DNA of 64,000 nucleotides. It comes from Motiliproteus sp963974645 (GTDB lineage: Bacteria > Pseudomonadota > Gammaproteobacteria > Pseudomonadales > Balneatricaceae). Under the pieces are notes generated by a model. The model searched no databases and had not been told where the DNA came from. It was given only the letters and a program-made list of their open reading frames with translations. Position numbers and translations under genes: made by a program. Positions 17,056 through 26,711 of this stretch are shown piece after piece. Location: positions 17,920-81,919 of the forward strand of contig CAXBEA010000003.1 in assembly GCA_963974645.1 (NCBI GenBank). The letters are read 5' to 3'. Each line of letters starts with the position of its first letter. Positions within the stretch are counted from its first letter, which is position 1.

Positions 17056-18540
17056 ATGTCCTCACCCAGGCAGCCCAATCCTACAGAGCCCATGCAGCGA
17101 ATCAGCATTATCGCAGCCACTGCTATTCTCATCTTGGCTCTACTTTTTACCAGCTACGGTTTTTTTGAGCGCAAGGCTATCCTCAAATATGGCCGTGATG
17201 CCGCCGCACAGATCGCCGAGAGAACGGCGCTGACGGGGGCAGCGGCCTTCGATGCGGCCCAGCAACTTCTCGCTGCGATGAATCTGTTAGTTAACCCCCC
17301 TGTCCGAGGCACGACAGCAGATCCGGAACTGGTCGATCTGGCGCTGCGACGTCTAAAAAGCCAAACACCCCACATTCTGGATCTTGCGATTATTTCGGCA
17401 ACGGGAAAGGCTACAGTCTGGACAGGGTCTGGTGCTCCACCATCGATTATCGATCGTGACTACTACAGCTACCACGCTAATAATCTAAACAGCACCCTCT
17501 TTATAGGCAAGCCGCTGTTATCCAGAGTAAAACCTGAACGCCGATTCATTGCCATCAGCAAAGCCCTCCGTGACGAGCAAGGCAATCTGACCCAGGTACT
17601 CTGCATCATCATGGATGTATCGCTGTTGCGCGACTATCTAGGTCAAAGGTTTGCCATCCCCGGCAGCACTCAACTCTTGCTCGATGATAAGGGTGAGATC
17701 TATACCCGCACACCTGACTTTGAACAGTATGTTGGCAAGACGATCCTACATCCGGAACAACTAGAGACACTGTCCACAACCACTCCCACGGCAGGATTTT
17801 ACGTCGAGTCAGCGTTGGATAAAAAAGAGCGCATCGTTGAATTTCAGAAGCTTACCGGCTACCCGCTGATTGCCGTAGGTACGATCTCGGTTAAGCATCT
17901 GCTAGCCGGATGGACACAGCGATTGCAGGTCGTCATCCTTTTATGGGGGGTATTGAGCCTCTGCATCATTCTAGTGGCGCGGCGCGCCTTGGCGATTAGC
18001 CGCAAACAGATCCAACAAGCAAATACCGATGGCTTGACGGGTATTCATAACCGACGCTCGATTATGCGTTGTGCATCAGACATGGAAAGCTCGCAGCAAG
18101 ATACCGGCTTGCTTGCATTACTGATGATCGATATCGATAATTTCAAACGGATTAACGACCGCTTTGGCCACCCCACAGGCGATACTGTTATCTGTGCAGT
18201 AGCGGAAATGTTGCGCAATAGCATTCGCTCGACCGATATTGTTGGCCGTTACGGCGGAGAGGAGTTTCTAGTCTTGATGCCGGATATCAGCCGGGAGGGA
18301 GCTCAGATCGTAGCCGAAAAACTACGCCTATCAGTCGCCGCAGAACTGCTCGATCCTATTCCGATCACTATTAGCATCGGCGTTGCGATGATGAACCGGA
18401 TCGATCAATCATTGGAACAAACCCTTGCACGCGCCGACAGCGCACTCTACCAAGCTAAAGCGGATGGGCGTAACTGTATACGTCACGCTGATGACTCTAC
18501 CTCTCCAACCAATGATGAACAGTCGACAAGAACTACCTAG
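17056..18540 (+). CDS. Membrane diguanylate cyclase with periplasmic Cache sensor
   Basis: This enzyme makes cyclic-di-GMP from two GTP at the inner membrane. A transmembrane segment lies at about 18-38, then a periplasmic region of ~240 residues of Cache (PDC) type containing IIDRDYYSYH and a FIGKPLLSRV-type segment common in dCache sensors. A second membrane segment at about 295-315 leads to the GGDEF domain. The active site is intact, GGEEF at 400-404. A product-inhibition I-site, RSTD at 391-394, sits the usual five residues before it. A small ligand such as an amino or carboxylic acid is likely, but cannot be specified. Confidence 0.92.
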   Translation: MSSPRQPNPTEPMQRISIIAATAILILALLFTSYGFFERKAILKYGRDAAAQIAERTALTGAAAFDAAQQLLAAMNLLVNPPVRGTTADPELVDLALRRLKSQTPHILDLAIISATGKATVWTGSGAPPSIIDRDYYSYHANNLNSTLFIGKPLLSRVKPERRFIAISKALRDEQGNLTQVLCIIMDVSLLRDYLGQRFAIPGSTQLLLDDKGEIYTRTPDFEQYVGKTILHPEQLETLSTTTPTAGFYVESALDKKERIVEFQKLTGYPLIAVGTISVKHLLAGWTQRLQVVILLWGVLSLCIILVARRALAISRKQIQQANTDGLTGIHNRRSIMRCASDMESSQQDTGLLALLMIDIDNFKRINDRFGHPTGDTVICAVAEMLRNSIRSTDIVGRYGGEEFLVLMPDISREGAQIVAEKLRLSVAAELLDPIPITISIGVAMMNRIDQSLEQTLARADSALYQAKADGRNCIRHADDSTSPTNDEQSTRTT

Positions 18541-18752
18541 CTGACCGTTAATATTTATGCGAGCAGAAATACTGATCACAGCCGTGAAAATGACCGAATA
18601 ACTTGCTGCTAAATAAAGTAAATTCGCCTCTATAATCTTTATTTTGCTAGGCTTTTACCGTTAAATAGATCCGTTCTCCATTAGGAGTGCTGTTAGAATT
18701 ACGAGGAGAAGGATTTCCGTCAGGTTGTGCAACATAACGGAAGGTCCAACCC

Positions 18753-19796
18753 ATGCATCAGGGTAGTTCGGAACAGGCGGCCCAGTTTCTTCGCTTAGCC
18801 GTGCCTTTAATGGTCAAGCACAGCATTTCCCCGACCCCATATAACTACGCGCGCTGGTACAGCTATGTATCTAAGCGTAGCCTGCCTTTAAATAAAGCCT
18901 TGGATCAAACCCTGGAAACCTACGGAACCTGTCCGGAATCCTTTACCCGTGAGCTATTCCGAGACCATGTTATTCCCGAAGAGGTTGGATTAGCCGAACA
19001 CTCCCGCCTAGCCGTCAATGCGGTCGTCGATGAGTTGAAACAACAGACGGGGGATGCGCATTCAGATGCCCTGCACTACGGAGATATTCTCAGTACAGCG
19101 CGTAAAGAACTGCCGCATTGTGATCTGGATGAGATGCAACAGTTGATGATTCGCTTATACGAAGGTACCCAAAAGGTCAGTGATTCGAACCGCCAGTTCC
19201 TGGCTCAGATAGAGTCTGCGCAGAAGAAAATTACCGCACTGAAAGAGGACCTTAAGAAAGCACGAAGCGAAGTCGACCGCGATCCCCTCACTGGGCTTTA
19301 TAACCGCAGAGTATTTGAACAGTACCTGGCGACACCGGGCGGTCAGCAGCGCCGTTGTCTGGTAATGGTTGATATCGACCATTTCAAACGTTTCAACGAC
19401 AACTATGGACATAATATCGGCGACCTGGTCCTGCGCCAAGTCGGGGCACTGCTGCAGCAACAGGTTGGCGAGCGTGAATTAGCTGTCCGGTTTGGCGGGG
19501 AGGAGTTCGTTCTATTGCTATGTGGTCCAGCAGCATCCTTTGCCGTACGGGCCGAAAAGATCAGAATCAAAATCCAGGAACTGGTCCTGCTCAGCAAACG
19601 CGATCACAAACCTTTACAGCGAATCACCGCATCCTTTGGTGTTGCTATTGAGCAAGGTGGTGAAGAGCGTCAGGAGTGGCTTGAACAAGCCGATACGTTG
19701 CTGTACCAGGCAAAAAACTCGGGACGTAACCGAATCGCCTGCTGTACTGATCAATCGACATCGGCTGCCGTAATCAGTATCCAGCCATCTGCCTAG
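18753..19796 (+). CDS. Cytoplasmic GGDEF-domain diguanylate cyclase
   Basis: This 347-residue protein has no membrane segment. The N-terminal ~165 residues are helical and begin with conserved-looking SISPTPYNYARWYSYV, a module seen before GGDEF domains in Pseudomonas-type proteins. A short coiled coil leads into the GGDEF domain starting at about DRDPLTGLYNRR. The active site GGEEF at 248-252 is intact. The inhibitory I-site position reads RELA instead of RxxD, so feedback inhibition is probably absent. GGAAGG gives a good ribosome site 9 bases upstream of the ATG. It follows another diguanylate cyclase after 212 bases. Confidence 0.92.
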   Translation: MHQGSSEQAAQFLRLAVPLMVKHSISPTPYNYARWYSYVSKRSLPLNKALDQTLETYGTCPESFTRELFRDHVIPEEVGLAEHSRLAVNAVVDELKQQTGDAHSDALHYGDILSTARKELPHCDLDEMQQLMIRLYEGTQKVSDSNRQFLAQIESAQKKITALKEDLKKARSEVDRDPLTGLYNRRVFEQYLATPGGQQRRCLVMVDIDHFKRFNDNYGHNIGDLVLRQVGALLQQQVGERELAVRFGGEEFVLLLCGPAASFAVRAEKIRIKIQELVLLSKRDHKPLQRITASFGVAIEQGGEERQEWLEQADTLLYQAKNSGRNRIACCTDQSTSAAVISIQPSA

Positions 19797-20389
19797 ACGC
19801 TAGGGATTGCCGATTGCTTGCGAGAGCAGACAAAAGTCATCAGTTCCGGGAAAAAATCCAAAAAATCCTGTTCCAGACCAGAGTAATGCTGCAGAAACTC
19901 CTCCCCCGCTCCCAGCATCGGTTCTGGACGGCGCAAGCGATGAGCGACACGATCTAGCACCAAAACAATCTTATCGGCATCTGCGTACGCAGAAAGCCAG
20001 TCTTGGTCGAGCATCAACCGTAGCGGTCGCTGCATCGTCTCAGGCTGATAACCCCGATAGCGCTCCAGCAGCTGATAACAGCGTGCAATAAACTCAGAGC
20101 GTGGCTGATCATGAAACCTGTCCCAGTGACGACTAAGGAAATGGTCGTAACAGATGTCGAGAATAATCCCGGCAAAGCGCCGACGTCGGTTACTGAAGCG
20201 CGAGGCACTGCGTAAAAACATGGGATTGCTATCGGTGAACGCATCGATCTGCCGGTGCAACAGCACCCCAGGCCTTAGCGCGGGATGCCAATCTGCGGCT
20301 AGCCGCCCCTTGACGAAATCCCCCATTAAATTCGCCATTAGGGATTCTGGCGTCGATTCAGCAAAGAGCAGATGGGCCAGATAATTCAC
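19793..20389 (-). CDS. acpH: ACP phosphodiesterase AcpH
   Basis: AcpH (DUF479) hydrolyses the phosphopantetheine prosthetic group from holo-acyl carrier protein. The 198-residue length is normal. MNYLAHLLFA and the segment with MGDFVKGRL are conserved family features; HRQIDAFTD and the CYDHFLSRHW segment supply the His/Asp residues of the HD-like metal site. The 3' end overlaps the convergent GGDEF gene by 4 bases. It lies 37 bases downstream of ygiQ on the same strand and may be cotranscribed with it. Confidence 0.92.
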   Translation of the reverse strand: MNYLAHLLFAESTPESLMANLMGDFVKGRLAADWHPALRPGVLLHRQIDAFTDSNPMFLRSASRFSNRRRRFAGIILDICYDHFLSRHWDRFHDQPRSEFIARCYQLLERYRGYQPETMQRPLRLMLDQDWLSAYADADKIVLVLDRVAHRLRRPEPMLGAGEEFLQHYSGLEQDFLDFFPELMTFVCSRKQSAIPSV

Positions 20390-20426
20390 CGTGAATCCTC
20401 TATCAGCCCTGCTTTGAGGCTAGCCT

Positions 20427-22601
20427 TCAACCGCGTTTTGGCGAGCGTTTTTTGGCTGACTGTGCTGCTGCTCGTCGGTTTCCAGACGGGCGCTGGTTGC
20501 CCGGTCGGGCAGCATTCACCCGACGAGAATGTTCATTCCCAGATTTTGACTGGGGCGCGTGCCGGGTCGGAGTTCGCCCTTCAGCAGTAACCAGTGACTG
20601 GGGGCTGCGTCCGATCAGATCGGCACGGCCTATTTTTTTCAACGTTTCGCGAATCAACGGCCAGTTATCCGGATCGTGGTAACGTAAAAGCGCCTTGTGC
20701 AAGCGACGCTGGCGGGCCCCTTTGGGGATAGGAACCTCCTCTCCCTGACGGCGAATCTTCTTCAGCGGGTTACGGCCACTGTGATACATGGTGGTGGCAT
20801 TACACATCGGCGAGGGGATAAAATTCTGCACCTGATCGAGCTTGAAATCGTTGTGCTTCAGCCAGAGCGCCAGGTTGACCATATCCTCGTCGCGAGTTCC
20901 CGGGTGGGCGGAGATAAAATAGGGGATCAGATACTGCTTCTTACCCGCCTCCTGGGAAAATTGTTCAAACATTTTTTTGAACCGGTAATAACTTCCCATC
21001 CCCGGCTTCATCATCAGCGACAGCGGTCCGTCTTCGGTGTGTTCGGGGGCGATTTTAAGGTAACCGCCGACATGATGAGTGACTAGCTCCCGTAGGTATT
21101 CGGGATCCTCTACCGCCAGGTCATAACGCAACCCCGAAGCGATCAGAATACGTTTAACACCGGGTAGCTTACGCGCTTTGCGGTAGAGCTGGGTCAGGTG
21201 ACGATGATCGGTCTTGAGGTTGCTGCAGATCCCCGGATGAACACAGGAGAGGCGTCGGCAGGCAGCCTCGATCTTGGGATCGTTGCAGTGCAGCCGATAC
21301 ATATTGGCTGTCGGCCCGCCCAGGTCGGAGATGGTGCCGGTAAAGCCGGGGGTTTTATCACGGATCTGCTCCACTTCATTGAGAATCGAGCGCTCCGAAC
21401 GGTTCTGGATAATTCGCCCCTCATGCTCGGTGATCGAACAAAAAGTACAGCCGCCAAAGCAGCCGCGCATAATATTGACCGAGAAACGGATCATCTCGTA
21501 CGCCGGAATCTTGGCATCGCCATAACAGGGATGCGGCAGGCGGTAATAGGGTAGATCGAACACTGCATCCAGCTCGGGTGTCGACAGCGGCAGCGGTGGC
21601 GGATTAACCCAAAGGTCACGGTTACCGTGCTGCTGCACCAAGACTCGGGCATTGCCGGGATTGGTCTCCAGATGCATCACCCTGGAGGCGTGGGCATACA
21701 TCACCGGATCATTACTGACCTGTTCGTACGAAGGCAAGCGAATATAGTTCTGCGCCCGGTGTTGCTTAGGATCGACAATCCTCAGCGGCTGCGGCTGAGA
21801 TTGCTGCGCGGCCTCAGCCTTAGTGTCTGCGGCCTGAGTCTCGCAACCAGGTTGTTCCTGGTAAGGGCTTTGTGGCGGCGTTACCCGACCCGGCAGGTCG
21901 ATATCGGTAGAGTTGATCACGCCCCAGTCCTGCGGCAGCTGCGAACGCATTACCGCGGTGCCCCGGATATCAGTCAGGCTGTGCACAGGCTCTCCGGCGG
22001 ATAACCGAGCAGCAACCTCAAGCAACGCCCGTTCAGCATTACCGTAGAGGAGAATATCGCCCTTGGAGTCGGCCAGTACCGAGCGTCTTACTTTATCCGA
22101 CCAGTAATCGTAATGGGCAATCCGACGCAAGCTGGCTTCGATACCGCCGAGTACCAGCGGCACCCCTTTGAAGGCTTCTCGACAGCGCTGGCCATAGGCA
22201 ACCACCGCGCGATCTGGACGTTTGCCGCCCTCGCCACCGGCCGTATAAGCATCATCGTGGCGTAACCTGCGCTCGGCGGTGTAGCGATTGATCATCGAGT
22301 CCATATTACCGGCAGTGACGCCAAAGAACAGCTTGGGCCGCCCCAGACGCATGAAATCGGTTTTATCCTGCCAATTAGGCTGCGAGATGATACCCACTCT
22401 ATACCCTGCCCGCTCCAGCACCCGACCGATCACCGCCATCCCAAAGCTGGGGTGGTCGACATAGGCATCACCGGTGACCAGCACCACATCGCAGGCATCC
22501 CAGCCGAGCTGGTCCATCTCCGCACGGGTCATCGGTAGTACAGGGGCTGGTTTGGTTGCAGTAGGAAAATGCGTGGATAGCGAGCGAGGTACAGCGTTCA
22601 T
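20427..22601 (-). CDS. ygiQ: YgiQ family radical SAM protein
   Basis: This is a 724-residue member of the UPF0313/YgiQ family of radical SAM enzymes, whose reaction is unknown. The N-terminal ~370 residues include a B12-binding-like region (VVLVTGDAYVDHPSFG). The CxxxCxxC cluster motif is CFGGCTFC, followed by SITEHEGR. The C-terminal DUF3362 region runs to a basic Arg/Lys/Ser-rich tail ending KKRSPKRG, a usual feature of longer family members. Residues about 245-275 form a Gln-rich insert (ADTKAEAAQQSQPQP) that looks like a disordered linker. Confidence 0.93.
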   Translation of the reverse strand: MNAVPRSLSTHFPTATKPAPVLPMTRAEMDQLGWDACDVVLVTGDAYVDHPSFGMAVIGRVLERAGYRVGIISQPNWQDKTDFMRLGRPKLFFGVTAGNMDSMINRYTAERRLRHDDAYTAGGEGGKRPDRAVVAYGQRCREAFKGVPLVLGGIEASLRRIAHYDYWSDKVRRSVLADSKGDILLYGNAERALLEVAARLSAGEPVHSLTDIRGTAVMRSQLPQDWGVINSTDIDLPGRVTPPQSPYQEQPGCETQAADTKAEAAQQSQPQPLRIVDPKQHRAQNYIRLPSYEQVSNDPVMYAHASRVMHLETNPGNARVLVQQHGNRDLWVNPPPLPLSTPELDAVFDLPYYRLPHPCYGDAKIPAYEMIRFSVNIMRGCFGGCTFCSITEHEGRIIQNRSERSILNEVEQIRDKTPGFTGTISDLGGPTANMYRLHCNDPKIEAACRRLSCVHPGICSNLKTDHRHLTQLYRKARKLPGVKRILIASGLRYDLAVEDPEYLRELVTHHVGGYLKIAPEHTEDGPLSLMMKPGMGSYYRFKKMFEQFSQEAGKKQYLIPYFISAHPGTRDEDMVNLALWLKHNDFKLDQVQNFIPSPMCNATTMYHSGRNPLKKIRRQGEEVPIPKGARQRRLHKALLRYHDPDNWPLIRETLKKIGRADLIGRSPQSLVTAEGRTPTRHAPQSKSGNEHSRRVNAARPGNQRPSGNRRAAAQSAKKRSPKRG

Positions 22602-22815
22602 AGTAGTAACAGATCAGCATAAGCGGGTGGCTATAATACCATCATGCTTAGCCCAGCGCATTATCCGACTTAAATACTAGGTTAAGAGCAGACTCTGGTC
22701 GTCGAAAGCTCGATCACAGCGACATGAGTAACCGCCAATCCTAGCCAACCTAATCAGCATTCCGTACTCGACTCAGGCTATTTCCCAACAACCTAACAGC
22801 AACGCAGTACCGCTC

Positions 22816-24144
22816 TCAACTCGAGCCGATCTGCGCCTGCTTGCGCTCAAGGCGTTGGCGAATAAGCTGCAGATGAAGACGCAGATTGTATTGGTTCTCC
22901 GCGTAAGACTTGGGCACCGGCACCTGCATCACCTCTCGCTCCACCTCGGCTAGCTGTTCAAGTAACGTCTCGATCCCCGCAGGGTCGATCACAGCATCGG
23001 TTTTTACATCCAGATCGCGCAGCTGCTCATACCAGCGATAAATTCGTGAGCGAACCCGCCAGCGATAGGTCGGGGGCAGTATCTTCCCCAGCGGGATCAT
23101 CAGGGTCACGATAGGGATCAGCATCACGACCAAACGGTCGATCAGATTCGCAGCCCAAAACGGTAGATAACGCTGTAAAAAAGGCGGTCCGGAACGGTAA
23201 TAACGCGCCGCCTCTTCGCTAAGCTCAAACTCCACATAACGCGGTGAAGGGAACTGCCCCAGCTGCTCAAACAGACCACCCTGTCCATGCACCAGACTAG
23301 CTGCCTGCAACAGCAGCACACTCAGCGCGGGATGAAAGTCGGCACGAGTAACTAACGTAGCGGTCGGTGCCAATAGTTGTACTGGCCGGTCTGGAATATT
23401 TTTAACTAGATCAAAAACGCCTTCAGGCAGGGTAACGCTGGACAAAAATCCATGTTTACTCTGATAGGCACTGGCGCGAGAAAAACTCAGCAAACCGATC
23501 GACGGGGTGGATAGCAGCTGCTGAACCACACTGGAGGTGGGACTCGTCACCATAAAGAGCGCATCCAGCGAGCCGTCAATCAGCCCAGCCACCGCTTCCT
23601 CGGTATCCAACCCCAGCAGCTCTGCATTATCGCTATTGATGCCATTATCTTGCAGTAACTGCAGTGACACCGGACGCGTACCACTGCCTTGGGTACCTAC
23701 AGCAACCCGCCTGCCCGCGAGATCGGTCAATCGCTCCACCCCGATCGAACGTCGGTAAAACACCCATAACGGTTCAAAATAGAGGCTGCCTAAAGAGCGA
23801 AAACTCGCCCCTTCCGGATGCTCTATTCCGCCCTGCACCAGTGCAATATCGACCTCCCCAGCAGCCAATCGTTGTAGATTTTCCACCGACCCTGGCGAAC
23901 TCAGAACCTCAAGCTCAACCCCCTGCTTGGCCATAAAAGTCGCATATTTATTAGCATAATCGTAGTAAGCGTTCTGCGGCGATCCGGTCGAGATCCGTAA
24001 CTGAGTCGGCGGAGCAGGCTCTACAAACTGATACGCCAGAACAAAACCAACCAGCAATAAAACCAGCCCTGTGCCGTACAGCAGATAGCTGTCTTTGTCG
24101 CGATCAGAATTGTGCCCAGAGTCAAGTTCAGGATGCCGGCTCAT
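22816..24144 (-). CDS. Membrane-anchored TAXI family solute-binding protein
   Basis: TAXI proteins are the ligand-binding subunits of a subgroup of TRAP transporters, usually for dicarboxylates or glutamate. This 442-residue protein has an N-terminal membrane segment (LLLVGFVLAYQFV, ~27-42) and a binding domain at about 50-310 with ISTGSPQNAYYDYANKY and GEVDIALVQGG. Unusually for a secreted binding protein, it has a second hydrophobic helix at about 345-365 (VVMLIPIVTLMIPLG) and a cytoplasmic-looking helical tail of ~75 residues. No TRAP membrane subunits lie nearby, so a sensor or accessory role is possible. Confidence 0.85.
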   Translation of the reverse strand: MSRHPELDSGHNSDRDKDSYLLYGTGLVLLLVGFVLAYQFVEPAPPTQLRISTGSPQNAYYDYANKYATFMAKQGVELEVLSSPGSVENLQRLAAGEVDIALVQGGIEHPEGASFRSLGSLYFEPLWVFYRRSIGVERLTDLAGRRVAVGTQGSGTRPVSLQLLQDNGINSDNAELLGLDTEEAVAGLIDGSLDALFMVTSPTSSVVQQLLSTPSIGLLSFSRASAYQSKHGFLSSVTLPEGVFDLVKNIPDRPVQLLAPTATLVTRADFHPALSVLLLQAASLVHGQGGLFEQLGQFPSPRYVEFELSEEAARYYRSGPPFLQRYLPFWAANLIDRLVVMLIPIVTLMIPLGKILPPTYRWRVRSRIYRWYEQLRDLDVKTDAVIDPAGIETLLEQLAEVEREVMQVPVPKSYAENQYNLRLHLQLIRQRLERKQAQIGSS

Positions 24145-24185
24145 TGTAGATCCAATTTTAGCAATAGAGTTTAGGGTGCCGTTTT

Positions 24186-24231
24186 AGAGCTTTGTTTTAG
24201 CAGAGCTTTGTTTTAGCAGAGTTATATTAGC
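24186..24231. repeat. Short 16-bp tandem repeat
   Basis: AGAGCTTTGTTTTAGC occurs twice in perfect tandem (24186-24217) and a degenerate third unit follows to 24231. The array lies between the TAXI gene and the spermidine-synthase-like gene, both leftward, so it is in the TAXI upstream region. It could be simple slippage or binding sites. Confidence 0.6.
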
Positions 24232-24325
24232 AGCACTGCTTTAGGAGTCCTGGTTTTGAAGCCCTGGTTTATTCTCAGCAGCTTGAGATAAGAATCAATT
24301 GTTTAAGCAGTCAACTGGTCACAAC

Positions 24326-25078
24326 TCATGCCCGTTTCAGTCGATCCACCAGTTTATGCAGGGGAATATTCAACCGGCGCCCTAACTTCTTTGCTGGTGA
24401 TTGCAACCGTCGCGGGTTGTCTTCAGGCACCCCACCCTTAAACCCGAACGCGATCAAGTTGCCATCTTCAACCAGACAACTCATACAATGCTCGCCAAAC
24501 TGATCCCGCAACCGCTGCATCGCTAATGGATGCAATCCACGCCCCTCCTCCCAGAGATTGAGCACCAGCACCCCGCCGTGATTCAAATTAAGGTAGCAGT
24601 TTTTCAGGAAATCGACGTTTAATTGAGATTCGATCATGCCACTGTCATTATAGATATCGGCGAAGATAATATCGCTCCGACTGCTGGTTTGCGCCATATA
24701 GCAACTGGCATCTTCAAGATGCAACGAAAGTGGCGGCGCCAGCGCCAATTCAAACCATTGCTGCGCCACCTCGGCAACTAGCGGCCTAAGCTCGACCACG
24801 CTTAACGGCAGTTCAGGATCATACGCCTGGAGTGATTGGACCAAACTACCCGCACCTAATCCCAATAAAGTCACTCGTTCAGGTTTCGGCTGATACAACA
24901 ATGCCAGCATCATCGCCTGGGTGTATTGGTAGACTAGCGCCTCCGGATTCAACAGGTCGATACAGCTTTGTTGCGCATCTGTACCGAAGGCCATATAGCG
25001 GCATAGTCCGTCCTCAAAAACACGTACCGGCCCCCACTCATCGTGACCTCGATAGACTTCAATACCAGGGATACTCAA
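24326..25078 (-). CDS. Spermidine-synthase-like methyltransferase-fold protein
   Basis: The 250-residue protein has the Rossmann fold of spermidine synthases. VTLLGLGAGSLVQSL at about 84-98 is the nucleotide-binding glycine loop, VVELRPLVAEVAQQWF gives the acidic end of strand 2, and DIIFADIYND is the active-site strand. The N-terminal domain of true SpeE is shortened. The family includes many proteins that do not make spermidine, so I do not assign a reaction. The last ~30 residues are basic. The gene has its own upstream region of 299 bases shared with a divergent exporter. Confidence 0.8.
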   Translation of the reverse strand: MSIPGIEVYRGHDEWGPVRVFEDGLCRYMAFGTDAQQSCIDLLNPEALVYQYTQAMMLALLYQPKPERVTLLGLGAGSLVQSLQAYDPELPLSVVELRPLVAEVAQQWFELALAPPLSLHLEDASCYMAQTSSRSDIIFADIYNDSGMIESQLNVDFLKNCYLNLNHGGVLVLNLWEEGRGLHPLAMQRLRDQFGEHCMSCLVEDGNLIAFGFKGGVPEDNPRRLQSPAKKLGRRLNIPLHKLVDRLKRA

Positions 25079-25377
25079 ACAGCGCTCCTTATTCTCAGAA
25101 TGGGTCGATGCTATTAAAAGCCGCGCATTGTACCTGCTGCAGGCGCTGCCCAGGTACCAGAATCCGTACGATCAAACACCAATGTCACTCAGCAAACCGA
25201 CAGAGAATGCCTAGCAACTCGATTCAGAGTAGACCGACTTACGATTCGTAAGCCAAACAACCTCAACAAAAGCATTTATGAAGCATACAGCCGCTCAATC
25301 ATTAATTTTTGTCTGCCTGTCCCCGCGTCCAACGTTTAAAATAGCGCTCTTATCGATACGCCACGGAGCCTAAAGCA

Positions 25378-26265
25378 ATGCCCTTTATCACCCCTTCCCA
25401 TCTACTGCTGATGAGCGTTGCTGCTATCTGGGGATTTTCTTTTGTTGCTCAGAGTGTCGGGATGGATTATCTCTCACCCCACAGCTTCAACGCGGCCCGT
25501 TTTCTCCTGGGGGCGTTATCGCTGCTGCCACTCTGGTTGCTGCTGGGCAAGAAGCGATTGCCGCAGGGGAAGACGCTACTGCTGGGTGGTTTGGTAGCGG
25601 GAACCATCATGTTCGGTGGCTTCAGCTTTCAGCAGATCGGCCTGCTGCACACCACCGCAGGCAATGCCGGATTTATTACCGGGATGTACATCGTAATGGT
25701 GCCTATCGCGGCCGCACTGCTGGGCCAAACCACCAACAAGCAAACCTGGGGCGGGGTTATTTTGGCCGTACTAGGCCTATACAGTCTCTCTATAGGTCCA
25801 AACTTATCAATGAATTATGGTGACTTATTAGAGTTGATTGGCGCTTTTTTCTGGACCGCACATGTGATTGTGATCGGTTGGTTATCGAGAAAAGTGGATG
25901 CAATCGGTTTATCCATCTGCCAATTCTTGGTTGCTGCAGTCTGGGCCAGCCTCGCCGCACTTGTCTACGAGACACCGAGCCTGGTCGATTTTCAGGCCGC
26001 CTGGCTACCTCTGCTGTACGCGGGCATCGCCTCGAGTGGTATCGCCTGCACCCTGCAAATTATTGGACAGCGCAAAATCGAGCCCAGCGTCACCGCGCTC
26101 ATCCTCTCTACTGAAGCTATTTTTGCGGTTCTGGGCGGCTGGCTGCTGCTGGGGGAAAGCTTCGGTAGTAAAGAGCTGCTAGGGTGCTCGTTGATGCTTG
26201 CAGGGATGCTGCTCAGCCAGTGGCCTAGCCGAAAAAAGCACCCAGACCTGCTGCCACAAAGCTAA
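25378..26265 (+). CDS. EamA/DMT family exporter
   Basis: This 295-residue inner-membrane protein of the drug/metabolite transporter superfamily has ten predicted membrane segments in two EamA repeats. VAAIWGFSFVAQSVGMDYL at the N-terminus and the second repeat around ELIGAFFWTAHVIVIGWLS are typical. Such proteins export amino acids, nucleosides or drugs; the substrate cannot be read from sequence. The 3' end overlaps the convergent Lrp-type regulator gene by 4 bases. That neighbour could regulate it, since Lrp/AsnC proteins often control amino acid exporters. Confidence 0.9.
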   Translation: MPFITPSHLLLMSVAAIWGFSFVAQSVGMDYLSPHSFNAARFLLGALSLLPLWLLLGKKRLPQGKTLLLGGLVAGTIMFGGFSFQQIGLLHTTAGNAGFITGMYIVMVPIAAALLGQTTNKQTWGGVILAVLGLYSLSIGPNLSMNYGDLLELIGAFFWTAHVIVIGWLSRKVDAIGLSICQFLVAAVWASLAALVYETPSLVDFQAAWLPLLYAGIASSGIACTLQIIGQRKIEPSVTALILSTEAIFAVLGGWLLLGESFGSKELLGCSLMLAGMLLSQWPSRKKHPDLLPQS

Positions 26266-26711
26266 TCGAAGAAGGTCTCAGGCAGGCTTCTATCCACCGG
26301 GGTGGAGAGGATCATCATGGTGTTGGTATCGCTGTAATCGCAGAAGGATTCAAGAATACGATCCAGCTGTGACATAGAAGCCACCGCCAGCTTGACCAAA
26401 AAGGCTTGCTCACCGGTCACATTGTGGCACTCGATGACCTCGGCACAATCGAGTATCAGCGCCTTAAACTCCCGCTCCTGGGTACGGAACACCTTGCACT
26501 GCACCAGCGCAACGATCGGATAACCGAGCTTATCCAGATCGACCCTGAGCGAAAATCCACGGATCACCCCTGCCGCTTCCAACTTGCGAACCCGCTCAGC
26601 CACGGCCGGGGCGGAAAGGTGCACTAACTTGCCCAGCTCGGCGTACGAGAGCCGGGCATCTTGTTGCAAGGCGGCGATGATGTTGCGATTTATGGCGTCG
26701 ATCCGCATCAT
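26262..26711 (-). CDS. Lrp/AsnC family transcriptional regulator
   Basis: The 149-residue protein is a small amino-acid-responsive regulator. An N-terminal winged helix-turn-helix covers residues ~5-50 (RIDAINRNIIAALQQDARLS and LSAPAVAERVRKLE), and a RAM/AsnC ligand-binding domain follows with HNVTGEQAFLVKL and a CDYSDTNTMMIL segment. It probably controls nearby genes, either the convergent EamA exporter or the GNAT gene whose stop overlaps its start by 4 bases. The effector is not known. Confidence 0.92.
   Translation of the reverse strand: MMRIDAINRNIIAALQQDARLSYAELGKLVHLSAPAVAERVRKLEAAGVIRGFSLRVDLDKLGYPIVALVQCKVFRTQEREFKALILDCAEVIECHNVTGEQAFLVKLAVASMSQLDRILESFCDYSDTNTMMILSTPVDRSLPETFFD

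Noticed and set aside
18603..18636. TTGCTG and TATAAT as a promoter of the second GGDEF gene
   Set aside because: The -10 is good, but the spacer of 22 bases is too long for a normal promoter.
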